Counted from the first letter of the stretch, positions 24,836 to 34,071 are shown. The stretch is DNA of 46,870 bases from Candidatus Gastranaerophilales bacterium (GCA_944326675.1 CALVET010000054.1:1-46870), one strand, 5' to 3'. Numbers and translations are program-made. Notes: generated by a model not told the origin, from the sequence alone.

Positions 24836-26362
24836 TTACGGAGACTCGCTGTCTGACGGATGGAAAAATTGACAACCGTTCCAAATTAAAATTTCATTTT
24901 GTGAAATTTGACATTTTCCGTTTAAACAATCCAGTGTCCCATCCGGACAAAGGGTGAAATGGCTGCAATTTTGACAAGTTTTAAGAATTAAGCCTTTTGA
25001 TTTTAATTTGTATGTTATATCTTTTAATGCGTCATGCATTCTTAAAAAAGAATCTGTTGCAATAAAGCGGTTTCCTTCTCTGAAAATTACTTTTCTCATG
25101 CCGTCTTCAGAAACTAAATCAAGTTTGCAGGTATAATCTTTTTTGCCATTATTAACAACGGCATTAATCGTTGCAGAATTGATGTTTTCTTCTTCATATC
25201 TGCTATTAATAATTGAGCGCATTGTGAGGTTGTTAATTAATATTTTTAATTTTTGCCAGCTTAAGCAAATCGGATACAAAGACAACCACATAACTTCTTT
25301 TATGGTCATTCTTGATGTGTTGATTGAAATAATAAAGTTAACAAACAGGAATAAACCTAAAAATAAAAGAGGTTTTTTTGCGATATGGCTTGGCAGATAA
25401 AAAGACAATATGCATAAACCTATAAAAGTAAATAATACAAATAGTGAATTTGGTTTTAAAAGGAATAAAATAAACTCTCTAAATGCAGAATTTTTGAATA
25501 TCAAAAGAGGAAAATAATGGCTAAAGAGTGTTATTTTATTTTGAATTGAGGGAGATGAAAAATCGTAGTTTTTCACATCAACTGCAGAAATAATATAAGG
25601 CGAATATGTTGTTTTGATGTCGTTTGAGGCTAAATCAAGAGAAAATTCAAGTTCTGAATCTTTGTCTTCTATTCCGACATAGCCGATTTTTTCGAGTGCA
25701 TCTTGTGTTATTACAAAATTTTCTCCGTCTATAAAGAAAGGTAATTCAAACATAGAGCGAACTATATTGTTTGTCCTGTTTGTGTATTTTAAATAAGCTC
25801 CTATGATTGAATTTTTAATTTTTTTGGCAAGTTGATTTTTTTCATTCATAGAGACTTTGGAGCCGACAATAACACCTGATTCTCCTATTGATTTATTGAT
25901 GTTTTCGAGATATTTTTCTCCAACCATTCTGTTTGCGCCTATAAATACGTATGCGTCAAATTTTTCTTCTACAATCATTTTTTGTATTAAAAGATTAACA
26001 GCTTTGTCTTTTGAAAAATAATCAGGGTTTTGGATGTTGTGAATTCTTGCACCAAGAGCAAAATCTCTGGTTGGAGAGGTATCATTTTCGTCTTTTTGAA
26101 AGACAACATGAACTTCATAATTATCCTTTGGATATGATTGATTGTTTAAAACATTAAGAAGTCTGTCCAGATTTTTATCTTTATTTGTGGCATATATTAA
26201 AACACACAGTTTTTTCTTGTCTATGTTTAGATTTCTTGTTTTTTCTTGTATTGTGAAATATTTTTCTATGTCGTTTGCTTTAATGAAGAAAAATAATTGG
26301 TAAATACAGTATATAAATAAATAAATGGTTATAATTGCAAAAATTGTATCGAATACTATCAT
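24836..26362 (-). CDS. Membrane GT2-like protein with degenerate DxD and C-terminal Cys cluster
   Basis: 508 aa. One membrane helix lies at residues 3-28, then a GT2-like domain (about 50-275). It begins KKLCVLIYATNKDKNLDRLL and keeps the pattern DKAVNLLIQ and GIEDKDSELEFSLDLA. However, the expected DAD motif reads FIGANRMV, so the metal-binding aspartates are gone. About three to four membrane helices follow (290-375). The C-terminal 50 residues hold six cysteines, C463, C466, C472, C479, C484 and C497, which could bind zinc or an Fe-S cluster. There is no Shine-Dalgarno; TAAAAT (26369-26374) ends six bases before the ATG. It may be an inactive or regulatory glycosyltransferase. Function unknown. 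Confidence 0.75.
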   Translation of the reverse strand: MIVFDTIFAIITIYLFIYCIYQLFFFIKANDIEKYFTIQEKTRNLNIDKKKLCVLIYATNKDKNLDRLLNVLNNQSYPKDNYEVHVVFQKDENDTSPTRDFALGARIHNIQNPDYFSKDKAVNLLIQKMIVEEKFDAYVFIGANRMVGEKYLENINKSIGESGVIVGSKVSMNEKNQLAKKIKNSIIGAYLKYTNRTNNIVRSMFELPFFIDGENFVITQDALEKIGYVGIEDKDSELEFSLDLASNDIKTTYSPYIISAVDVKNYDFSSPSIQNKITLFSHYFPLLIFKNSAFREFILFLLKPNSLFVLFTFIGLCILSFYLPSHIAKKPLLFLGLFLFVNFIISINTSRMTIKEVMWLSLYPICLSWQKLKILINNLTMRSIINSRYEEENINSATINAVVNNGKKDYTCKLDLVSEDGMRKVIFREGNRFIATDSFLRMHDALKDITYKLKSKGLILKTCQNCSHFTLCPDGTLDCLNGKCQISQNEILIWNGCQFFHPSDSESP

Positions 26363-26368
26363 ATATGT

Positions 26369-26424
26369 ATTTTATAAAAAATACAAATAAAAATCTAGCT
26401 TTTTTTGTTTGATAAAGATATAAT
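26369..26424. promoter_or_regulatory. Divergent -10 boxes for the GT2-like gene and mlaE
   Basis: Minus strand: TAAAAT (26374-26369), six bases, ATG at 26362. Plus strand: TATAAT (26419-26424), six bases, GTG at 26431. The 68-bp gap holds both. The -35 regions are weak, but both genes lack a Shine-Dalgarno and have the same spacing. Confidence 0.5.
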
Positions 26425-26430
26425 CAGTTT

Positions 26431-27171
26431 GTGATTAGTTTTTTAGGACAATGTGTTCAAAATTTCTTTAAAGCCTTAAAATATACTCTGCAAGGAAATG
26501 TAAGATTAAGCGGAGTGTTTAGTCAAATGGGCGCTATCGGCTTTGATTCTTTGGGAATTTGTTTGTCGATTGTTTTTATTTCGGCTTGTGTTATAGCGCT
26601 GCAAGTTGCAGAACAGTTTTTAATGTCCGGAGGAGATAGTTATATCGGCGGTTTTTTGGCCGTTGCTCTGATTAGAGAAATCGCTCCGGGGTTTGCTGCA
26701 CTAGCCCTTGCAGCAAGGGCGGGAACAGCAATAACTGCTCAGGTGGCTAATATGCAAGTGACAAATCAAATAGATGCAATTGAAGTTTTAAAAGTTGACC
26801 CCATAGGGTATTATTTTGCGCCAAGAATAATTGCCGGTGCTCTTGGAATGTTTTGTATTGTTTTATTGGCAGAATTAACCGGAATTTTAGGCGGAGCTTT
26901 AGTTTCATACTATTCAATCGGACTTCATCCTATAAGATATTTTAATTCCGTGTGGCTTATGTTGCTTTTAAAAGATATTTATATAAGTTTATTTAAAGGT
27001 GTGGTATTTGGAGCTTTAATTGCGCTTGTTTGCGCTACTGTCGGATATAATACCAGAGGCGGCGCTAAAAATGTCGGGGAATCCACTACAAAATCAGCTA
27101 TAATATGCACTGTATATATTTTATTTGCAGATTTAATAATCGATATTTTATTTTATATGGGTGGAAGATAA
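26431..27171 (+). CDS. mlaE: MlaE-family ABC transporter permease
   Basis: MlaE permeases (DUF140) move phospholipids between inner and outer membrane in Gram-negative bacteria and chloroplasts (TGD1). The protein has 246 aa, about five membrane helices and a conserved REIAPGFAALALAARAGTAITAQVANM segment, followed by QIDAIEVLKVDP, the coupling region of this family. The late block TVGYNTRGGAKNVGESTTKS is also diagnostic. The start is GTG at 26431; no ATG fits, and the TATAAT six bases upstream would make the mRNA leaderless. The ATPase (MlaF) and MCE protein (MlaD) are not adjacent, as is common in cyanobacteria. The gene is divergent from the GT2-like gene. Confidence 0.92.
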   Translation: MISFLGQCVQNFFKALKYTLQGNVRLSGVFSQMGAIGFDSLGICLSIVFISACVIALQVAEQFLMSGGDSYIGGFLAVALIREIAPGFAALALAARAGTAITAQVANMQVTNQIDAIEVLKVDPIGYYFAPRIIAGALGMFCIVLLAELTGILGGALVSYYSIGLHPIRYFNSVWLMLLLKDIYISLFKGVVFGALIALVCATVGYNTRGGAKNVGESTTKSAIICTVYILFADLIIDILFYMGGR

Positions 27172-27220
27172 AACTAGTCTATTTAGTTTATTTTTTGGAA
27201 AAAGCATTAAAGTTTTTCAA

Positions 27221-27254
27221 CAAAATAGATGATGAATAAAAACCTCATCTTTTG
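27221..27254 (+). terminator. Possible weak terminator after mlaE
   Basis: CAAA and AGATGA pair with TCATCT and TTTG (27221-27232 with 27245-27254), with a two-base bulge and a 12-nt loop. The stem is AT-rich and the T tract short. It may separate mlaE from the hook operon. Confidence 0.35.
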
Positions 27255-27297
27255 TATCTTATCATGTGTAGATTAGATATATGGGGATAGGATTAGT

Positions 27298-27738
27298 TTG
27301 AAGAAGTTCAAGTTCACTCTTGAGAGTGTTCTGTTAGTCAGAAAACACACTCTTGAAGACGAGAGAATAAAACTTGCTTCCATAATGAATGTTTATAATA
27401 AGCAACAAGATGTTTTAAGACAGATGAAAGACGCTCTTAATCAAGTTAGAGTTGAATCTGAAAGATATCTCGGGGGGAATTTTGATGCAAATATAATTGC
27501 GAATTATGCTGCTTTTTCAAACAAGATTGCTCAAGATATTAAAACTCAAGAAAAAATCATTGAAAAAACATTTCAAGAGCTAAAATTCCAGCAGCAAATT
27601 GCAAAAGAAGCATATATAAAAGTAAAGTCTTTGGAAAATTTAAAAGAAAAACAAAAAGAAGAGTATAACAAAGAACTTTTACGCGAAGAAATTAAACAAA
27701 TTGACGATATAGTTAATTCAAAGAGAATTACAGCATAA
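27298..27738 (+). CDS. fliJ: Flagellar protein FliJ
   Basis: FliJ is the coiled-coil chaperone-escort of the flagellar export ATPase FliI and helps engage the export gate. The protein has 146 aa, as usual. It begins MKKFKFTLESVLLVRKHTLE, matching the family start, so I accept the TTG at 27298. GGGGATAGGAT lies just upstream. The rest is one long charged coiled-coil (about residues 20-140). It is the first gene of a hook block with fliK, flgD and flgE. The fliI and fliH genes often found before fliJ are absent, and mlaE lies upstream instead. Sequence identity in FliJ is low in general, so position and coil pattern carry the call. Confidence 0.88.
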   Translation: MKKFKFTLESVLLVRKHTLEDERIKLASIMNVYNKQQDVLRQMKDALNQVRVESERYLGGNFDANIIANYAAFSNKIAQDIKTQEKIIEKTFQELKFQQQIAKEAYIKVKSLENLKEKQKEEYNKELLREEIKQIDDIVNSKRITA

Positions 27739-27758
27739 GATTGGGACAATAAAGAAAT

Positions 27759-30374
27759 ATGACGGACGCTTTGGCGCAAAATACAGAAAATATTACAAGT
27801 ACAGCCGATATTTTATTAAATTTAAAGGGTGGAAATTTAGCATCAAGAAAAACAGAAGCTGATGATTCTTTTTCTAATTTAATTAGTACTTTAGATGCTA
27901 ATACAAAAAAAGTGCAGACTGATTTTGTTAAAAAAGCCGCAAAAACAAATACAAGCTCTATAAATAAGCTTGCAATAAAAAATGGTGCACAAGGAGAAAA
28001 AACAGCAAAAAATTTAAATGAAACAACATCAGGACTTAATAAAACAAATTCATCCGATAAAAATATTTCAACTGTTTCAGATGATGATAAAAATATTGAT
28101 TTCGATGTAGAAGCAGAGAAATCTTCAGAAGATGAAATTAAAAATGTAGAAGTTAACACATCTGAAAATAATGAAAAGATAACCGTTAAAGAAGATTTTA
28201 CAAATATAAAACAACAGCAAGAAGAATTGTCAGACATAAATAATAGCTCACATGTAGAGTCGTCACCGGTTTTTTCTAATACTGAAGAAACCGAAGATAT
28301 TCAGTTAGATGAACAAGATACGGAAGATATTAAAGACATTTTAGCAAATGTCTTAATATCTTTTGGTGTGGATGTTGCCCAAAATAAAGATTTAAAAAGT
28401 GAAATTGATGAGAGCTTATTAAAGGTTGAAACACTTGATGAAGTTCCAAATGCGATAGATGAAATTTTTTCTTCTTTGGATAATTTGGATCTTTCTAAAG
28501 AAAATAAAAATAATTTATTTCAAACGTTTGAACAAATTAAAGATGTTATAAATAACAGTCTAAAAAATTATAACAATGATGATGAAATTCTTCTTCAAGC
28601 AAAAGAATTTTTAAACAGTATTGCTCCAAAAGATGATTTATCTGTTAATGAAAATGATTTATCTGAAATTAAATTATCTGAAGACATAAATTTAAAAGAT
28701 GAATTAATTAATAATGATTTAACTGAAAAAACTTACGATAAAGATGATACAAAAGAAGTTTTGGAAGATATAAAAAATACAATTAAAGAAGTTAAAGACG
28801 CAATAGAAAAAAATGATTTTAAAAATCTTGATACTTTATTGAATAATTTAGACGATTTAACAAAAAACATTGAAAATTCTAATACAGATGTTGTTAGAGA
28901 TTTATCAAAAGAAATTCAAAATTTGAAAAATGAAATCACTAATGTTTTAAAACTATCAGATAGTGATGATTTTAAGTTGAATAGCGATAAAGTAGCGCAG
29001 CTTAGCAGCGATATTGAAAATATTTTAAATAAAACAGATAAATTAAGCGATACTATTCCAGATGAAAAATTTCTTGAAGTTGAATCATCAAATGAAGCTG
29101 ATGAAATATATCAAAAACAAGAAAAAAATGAATCAATGAGTGAAATATTAAAAGCATTTGAGGATTTTAAAAATACATCTGATTATGAAAAGTTATCTGA
29201 TGAAAACAAGAAAAAAATTGATGATTTTATAAATAAAATTTCAAATTTACAAACTGAAAATGTTGAAATTACAAAAAGCGAAACTGAACAAGATAAAAAA
29301 ATAACTGAAGAAATAATAAGTAAAGTTAAAGATTTTGTTAATAATATACAAAATAATGTCCAAAGCGACGATATTCAGCCTTTATTAAAAGAAGATACTC
29401 TGAATAACAGTAATTCATCTAAAAATACAATAGATTTAACTGATGTATTTAAAAAAGTAAATGATTCATTTGAAAGTGATACTTATTTAAGCCAAAATAA
29501 CAATAATAATGATTCTGCTTCTTATGATAGATCTTATAATGAAACATCACAAATAATTGAGGCGGATTTTTCAAATGATGAATTAAATGTAACTCAAGAA
29601 AACATACAAGAATCTGAAGTAAATATTCAAAAGCAAACTTTTATAGATGCATTTCAAGATGACATGCTTTTGGATATAAGCGTGCAAAATAGTGATGAAT
29701 CAGGGGCTTTATCCGTAGCTGATGAGGTTGCTAAAATGGCGCTAAATCAGCAAAATTCATCACTAAATACGCTAACTGCGGTGCATGGGGCTATTACATA
29801 CGATAATATGGCTCCTGAAATGTCAATGATTAAAAATGCGGCACAGTTAATGAAAGCTTCAAATACCTCTCAAGCACAAAGTGATATAGGAGGTGATATT
29901 TTTAATCAGATAACAAATAAAATAACTCAACTACAGCAAGAACAAGGTCAAAAATTGACAATGGTTTTAAGACCTCATAATTTAGGTCGATTATCTATTG
30001 AGCTGACTTCAAATCACCTTGGTTTAACTACAAATATTTTAGCTCAAAATGATGATGTAAGAGCTTATATTGAAAGAAATATTGATTCATTAAGACAGCA
30101 ATTATCTGATGCAGGGGTTAATGTAAATAATATTCAAATTAAAACCATGGGCCAAGAAGGTTCAACTAATTATCAGGGAAATAGTCAAAATTTTGATTTT
30201 AATGAACAAAATCAACAAAATCAAAACGCAAACGGACAAAACAACCCTAAACAAAATCATCAAAATCAAAAACAAAATCAAGAATTTTTAGCGGATATGA
30301 CTAATTATGATATGCATTTTGCTAAGGATTTTTCAAGCGTATTGAATAAGACAATAAGTTATAACTTAAATTAA
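27759..30374 (+). CDS. fliK: Flagellar hook-length control protein FliK, very long
   Basis: FliK measures hook length and switches export from hook to filament. The C-terminal Flg_hook domain is clear at about residues 720-800: KLTMVLRPHNLGRLSIEL, then IERNIDSLRQQLSDAGVNV. The tail is Gln/Asn-rich (about 805-845). The N-terminal roughly 650 residues are very acidic, rich in Asp, Glu, Asn, Ser and Lys, and largely disordered or helical. At 871 aa it is about twice the common 400-residue size, which by the ruler model may mean a long hook. The ATG is 20 bases after fliJ, with only a weak Shine-Dalgarno. The upstream GACAATAAAGAAA recurs before flgE. Confidence 0.92.
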   Translation: MTDALAQNTENITSTADILLNLKGGNLASRKTEADDSFSNLISTLDANTKKVQTDFVKKAAKTNTSSINKLAIKNGAQGEKTAKNLNETTSGLNKTNSSDKNISTVSDDDKNIDFDVEAEKSSEDEIKNVEVNTSENNEKITVKEDFTNIKQQQEELSDINNSSHVESSPVFSNTEETEDIQLDEQDTEDIKDILANVLISFGVDVAQNKDLKSEIDESLLKVETLDEVPNAIDEIFSSLDNLDLSKENKNNLFQTFEQIKDVINNSLKNYNNDDEILLQAKEFLNSIAPKDDLSVNENDLSEIKLSEDINLKDELINNDLTEKTYDKDDTKEVLEDIKNTIKEVKDAIEKNDFKNLDTLLNNLDDLTKNIENSNTDVVRDLSKEIQNLKNEITNVLKLSDSDDFKLNSDKVAQLSSDIENILNKTDKLSDTIPDEKFLEVESSNEADEIYQKQEKNESMSEILKAFEDFKNTSDYEKLSDENKKKIDDFINKISNLQTENVEITKSETEQDKKITEEIISKVKDFVNNIQNNVQSDDIQPLLKEDTLNNSNSSKNTIDLTDVFKKVNDSFESDTYLSQNNNNNDSASYDRSYNETSQIIEADFSNDELNVTQENIQESEVNIQKQTFIDAFQDDMLLDISVQNSDESGALSVADEVAKMALNQQNSSLNTLTAVHGAITYDNMAPEMSMIKNAAQLMKASNTSQAQSDIGGDIFNQITNKITQLQQEQGQKLTMVLRPHNLGRLSIELTSNHLGLTTNILAQNDDVRAYIERNIDSLRQQLSDAGVNVNNIQIKTMGQEGSTNYQGNSQNFDFNEQNQQNQNANGQNNPKQNHQNQKQNQEFLADMTNYDMHFAKDFSSVLNKTISYNLN

Positions 30375-30385
30375 TAAGGATTACT

Positions 30386-31039
30386 ATGACAGTTACAAGC
30401 AGCCAATTAGTTCAAGCACAAAATCAATCCACTGCGGCAAGAGAAGCTTCGCAGCAGACAACTGCAACAAAAACAAGCGGCTCTTCTATTAATTCGAGTG
30501 ATTTTTTGTTTCTTTTAACTCAACAATTACAATATCAGGATCCCATGAATCCGATGGATAACTCTGAAATGTTGGCTCAAGAAGCGCAATTTGCTACATT
30601 GGAACAAATGGAAGCGCTAACAAGCAGTTTTACTCAATTTTCATCTATGTACCAAGCAAATTCGCTTTTGGGACAAAAAGTTGAAGTTGTAGTTTCTGGA
30701 AAATCTACAACAGGAACGGTAGAATACATCGATTATTCTGATTCGTCAGGTGCTTCTGTAAGTATAGACGGAAAAATGTATCCTTTGAGTTCGGTTTCTA
30801 AAGTTTATCCTGAAGGTTCATCTTCAAATTCAACAAGTACATCTCAAGAAGAACATAACAATTTTGTACAAGATGCACTTTCGTATTTGGCGGTTAATTT
30901 TAAAGATTTTACCGATAAAATTACTGAGTATTTAGGAATTAAATCCGATACTTCAGGCGATTCAGGTACTTCCGGAGATTCCGGTACTTCTCAAGATAAC
31001 AGTTCAAATTCAACAGAAAATAGTACAAACACAATATAA
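30386..31039 (+). CDS. flgD: Flagellar hook assembly scaffold FlgD
   Basis: FlgD caps the growing hook and is needed for polymerising FlgE. The N-terminus has the family block DFLFLLTQQLQYQDPMNPMD followed by SEMLAQEAQFATLEQM, strong FlgD marks. The middle carries the beta-rich part (VEVVVSGKSTTGTVEYIDY). The last 40 residues are Ser/Gly/Thr/Asn-rich with a repeated GDSGTS unit, a low-complexity tail not typical of FlgD. Length is 217 aa. AAGGA stands just before the ATG. It follows fliK by 11 bases, and flgE comes 52 bases later. Confidence 0.94.
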   Translation: MTVTSSQLVQAQNQSTAAREASQQTTATKTSGSSINSSDFLFLLTQQLQYQDPMNPMDNSEMLAQEAQFATLEQMEALTSSFTQFSSMYQANSLLGQKVEVVVSGKSTTGTVEYIDYSDSSGASVSIDGKMYPLSSVSKVYPEGSSSNSTSTSQEEHNNFVQDALSYLAVNFKDFTDKITEYLGIKSDTSGDSGTSGDSGTSQDNSSNSTENSTNTI

Positions 31040-31060
31040 AAAATATCATTTGATTTACAC

Positions 31061-32525
31061 ATAAGACAATAAAGAAAGGACAACTATTTAAATGACACAA
31101 GCTTTATTTACAGCTATGACGGGTTTAAATGCAGGAACTCAGCAGCTTTCCGTTGTTTCGGATAACGTTGCAAACATGAACACAACCGCTTATAAAACTT
31201 CCCGCTTGGATTTTCAAGATATTTGGTATCAAACAAATACTACAGGAACAAATTCAAGCAGAGTTTCAGGCGGTACTAATCCTTTTCAAATTGGTGTAGG
31301 TGTTCAAAGTGCTTCAATTACAAAAGATTTTGGAGCTTCAAGCACAAATACCACAGGCCGTGACGGGGATATGGCAATCACGGGTGATGGTTGGTTTACT
31401 GTATTAAATTCGGATGGAAAAGTTTTATTAACAAGAGACGGTACTTTTTCTTTAGATGAAAACGGATATTTGTGTACAGCAGATGGTTCAAAGGTTTTGG
31501 GCATGAATGCAACTGAATCTTTAACAAGTTCTACAACTCCAATGAAGATACCTACTCAAATTAAGGTAATTGAAGGCGGAACACCTGCTGATAAGTTTGC
31601 AAATATAAAAGTAAGTGAACTAAACGGGCTTGGCGGTGACCAAGGTCAAATCAGAGGCGGAACTTTTAAAGTTATAGCTTATGATGACGCAGGAACACCG
31701 ACAGAAATTACAGTTGATCTTGGAACAATTGATGACGGGACTGATGTTCAAACATTAGTAGATAGAATTAATGATGATAACGACGGTAAATTCACAGCTA
31801 CCATTGAAGATGGTAAAATTTCATTTACGCCCGCAGGAGATGCCAAAAAACTTGCATTTGAAACAATAGATGAAAAAGACGGCGGTTCAAACTTTTTAGC
31901 TGCAACAAGTTTAGCAAGCATGCCCATGGTAGATGGTAAATATTCGACATCTGATATGAATTTATCTGCTTCAATCGGTTTTGTGGATGATGTTGCTTCT
32001 CCTTATGCAAAAAATTATGAAAGCTATTCTGTAGGAAGGGATGGGCTTGTTACCGTTACATACGGAGATGGTTCAGTGTTGACGGTTAAAGCAAATGATG
32101 ACGGCTCAACTTATTTTTCTTATCAGGATGCAAATGGTCATATAATTAATGATGATATTCAAAATTCAGGTAACGCTTCATTATATGTTGACCCCAATCT
32201 TTTGGTTACGGCAAACATGCAGCTTCAATTGGCTAAAGTTGTAAATAACGGCGGTCTTGTAGCTGAAGGAAATAACCAATATTCTGTTGGTGTAAATGCA
32301 GGACAAGTTCTTTATACTGCTGCTAATGTCAATGGTGTTGGTGGTGTCGTATCAGGAGCACTGGAATCATCAAACGTAGATTTGGCTCAACAATTCTCAA
32401 ATATGATTTTGGCTCAAAGATTAGTTCAAGCTAATTCACAAGTATTCTCGGGTGCAAATAGCATGCTTGAAACACTTGTATATTTGGGTCAATAGTTTTA
32501 ATTAATATTCTCTTTATTGTCTTAT
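31061..32525. repeat. 15-bp inverted repeat flanking flgE
   Basis: ATAAGACAATAAAGA at 31061-31075 occurs in reverse complement at 32511-32525. The first copy ends 16 bases before the flgE ATG, and the second lies 15 bases after its stop. The core GACAATAAAGAAA recurs in direct orientation at 27745-27757 before fliK. Confidence 0.75.
31092..32495 (+). CDS. flgE: Flagellar hook protein FlgE
   Basis: FlgE is the hook subunit, exported through the flagellar type III system without a cleaved signal. The N-terminal D0 block is LFTAMTGLNAGTQQLSVVSDNVANMNTTAYK, which is the usual rod/hook start. The late block SSNVDLAQQFSNMILAQRLVQANSQVF is the matching C-terminal coiled-coil. The central domains (D1-D2) hold the variable surface region. 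Length 467 aa is usual for FlgE, rather longer than FlgG. A good AAAGGA lies 12 bases before the ATG, somewhat far. It follows flgD and closes the hook block at a strong terminator. Confidence 0.95.
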   Translation: MTQALFTAMTGLNAGTQQLSVVSDNVANMNTTAYKTSRLDFQDIWYQTNTTGTNSSRVSGGTNPFQIGVGVQSASITKDFGASSTNTTGRDGDMAITGDGWFTVLNSDGKVLLTRDGTFSLDENGYLCTADGSKVLGMNATESLTSSTTPMKIPTQIKVIEGGTPADKFANIKVSELNGLGGDQGQIRGGTFKVIAYDDAGTPTEITVDLGTIDDGTDVQTLVDRINDDNDGKFTATIEDGKISFTPAGDAKKLAFETIDEKDGGSNFLAATSLASMPMVDGKYSTSDMNLSASIGFVDDVASPYAKNYESYSVGRDGLVTVTYGDGSVLTVKANDDGSTYFSYQDANGHIINDDIQNSGNASLYVDPNLLVTANMQLQLAKVVNNGGLVAEGNNQYSVGVNAGQVLYTAANVNGVGGVVSGALESSNVDLAQQFSNMILAQRLVQANSQVFSGANSMLETLVYLGQ

Positions 32526-32528
32526 TAT

Positions 32529-32552
32529 AAAAGCGCTCTAGGAGCGCTTTTT
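32529..32552 (+). terminator. Bidirectional terminator between flgE and the decarboxylase
   Basis: A 10-bp stem, AAAAGCGCTC (32529-32538) with GAGCGCTTTT (32542-32551), and a three-base loop. It can end flgE on the plus strand (T run) and the decarboxylase on the minus strand. Confidence 0.9.
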
Positions 32553-32554
32553 AT

Positions 32555-34018
32555 TTATTCTTTAATTACTTCAATTTTTTCATAAGAAAATAAATACGGA
32601 AGATGTTCTTTTTTAATTATTTCACCGGGGAGTAATATTGAAATTCCGGGAGGACAAAGCGCAACGACTTCAGAGGATATTCTTCCTATTGCATTTTCTT
32701 TTTTAACATACTCCTTAGGAGCAAAATATGCCTCTCTTAAATTCATGACTATTTCAGGGTCAATCAAAGGCATAATTTTAATATTTTTAGGCTGTAATTC
32801 GTATTTTTTAGTTGAAATTTCTTTTAAACATTTAATTAAATATTCAAATTCTTCTTTCGTGTTTCCGATATTGGACAATATTAAAATACCTTCATCTGAG
32901 GCTGATTCTACTTCAATTTTATATTCGTGCTCCAAGATATATTCCAATTGAAGTCCTGTTAAATTTTTCATTTTGATGAATAATTTTGTAATATCAATGT
33001 TAACATCATTTTCCAATACCGAAAGATTTTCAATTGATTTAGCTTCTTTTCTGAAAAACATTGCATTTTCAACTGCCCTATCTAACATTTTTTGTCCGTA
33101 TGCGCTTGAAAGATTTGCTCTTGCAGCATCAAGACTGGATAAAAGCAATAAACTCGGACTTGTTGTATGAAGAAGTTTCAGAGCGTGGCGTACTTTTTCT
33201 TCTTCAAAAATTGAATTTTTACCAAGATGAAGCATAGAAGCTTGTGTCATAGCTCCACCTGTTTTATGTAGGGAATGTACAACAGCATCAGCTCCAAGAT
33301 GAAGCGCTGAAGTTGGCAGAGTGTCATTAAAATTCCATAAACAGCCATGGGCTTCATCTACAATTAAAGCTGCCTTATATTTTTTACAAATTGCACTGAT
33401 TGTTTTAATATCAGATACAACGCCTTCATAAGTCGGGTTTGTAATCCAAACGAGTTTTATATTTCTGTTATTTTTTAATTTATTTTCAATTTCAGCCGCT
33501 TCAATATTGCCGAAAATTGCCCAATCGTCAAGTTTTTTTGGTATTACCCAGTTAACCTTGGCGCCTGAAATGATTAAACCTGTTAAAACAGACCTATGGC
33601 AATTTCTTCCGATTAATACTTCTTCAAAAGGATTTGTAAGGGCAAAAGCAAGCGCTAAATTTGCAACAGTTGAACCGCCTGTTACAAAAAAAGTTTTTTT
33701 AGAGCCATAGGCAATGCTTGCAAGCTCTTGTGCTTTTAAAATTGCACCTGTTGCAGGGTGAAGCGTTCCTAAATTATCAAATTCGTCTGTGGTGTCAATG
33801 TTTAAAACATCTTGACCGACCAATTCTTGAAATTTAGGATGAACTCCAAGACCTCTGTTATGTCCCGGAATATGAAAACCTGTCATGGGTGCTTTTTTAT
33901 AGTTCAACATAGCGTCTAATAAAGGAGTTTCGTTGCTTTTGTTGAATTTTTCGCTGATTGTATTTTTTATTGATTTAAAAGTTATCTTGTTTTCTAATGT
34001 ATTTGTCATAGAAAACAT
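32555..34018 (-). CDS. Orn/Lys/Arg decarboxylase family protein
   Basis: A fold-type I PLP decarboxylase (SpeA/CadA-like), which turns ornithine, lysine or arginine into a polyamine precursor. Motifs seen are GFHIPGHNRG near residue 47, ATGAILKAQELASIAYGS, FVTGGSTVANLAL, DEAHGCLWNF and SLHKTGGAMTQASMLHLG. The lysine in SLHK is the PLP Schiff-base site. The domain order and 487-aa length fit the short Gram-positive/cyanobacterial form without the N-terminal wing domain. The first ATG (34018) or the one three codons later may start it. The substrate cannot be told from sequence. It stands alone, converging with the hook block. Confidence 0.92.
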   Translation of the reverse strand: MFSMTNTLENKITFKSIKNTISEKFNKSNETPLLDAMLNYKKAPMTGFHIPGHNRGLGVHPKFQELVGQDVLNIDTTDEFDNLGTLHPATGAILKAQELASIAYGSKKTFFVTGGSTVANLALAFALTNPFEEVLIGRNCHRSVLTGLIISGAKVNWVIPKKLDDWAIFGNIEAAEIENKLKNNRNIKLVWITNPTYEGVVSDIKTISAICKKYKAALIVDEAHGCLWNFNDTLPTSALHLGADAVVHSLHKTGGAMTQASMLHLGKNSIFEEEKVRHALKLLHTTSPSLLLLSSLDAARANLSSAYGQKMLDRAVENAMFFRKEAKSIENLSVLENDVNIDITKLFIKMKNLTGLQLEYILEHEYKIEVESASDEGILILSNIGNTKEEFEYLIKCLKEISTKKYELQPKNIKIMPLIDPEIVMNLREAYFAPKEYVKKENAIGRISSEVVALCPPGISILLPGEIIKKEHLPYLFSYEKIEVIKE

Positions 34019-34071
34019 TATTACACGTTAAATATTTTTTTAAATATAATAAGGTGTTTTTTTAAGATATA

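Noticed and set aside
27728-28237. Minus-strand frame of 169 codons, Ser/Phe/Val-rich
   Set aside because: It lies fully antisense to the start of fliK, where Asp/Glu/Lys/Ser-rich codons give long open complements. No ribosome binding site or family motif.
30200-30290. Repeated CAAAATCA-like units, possible CRISPR or tandem repeat array
   Set aside because: They are irregular and in frame within fliK, encoding a Gln/Asn-rich stretch. There are no spacers of regular length.
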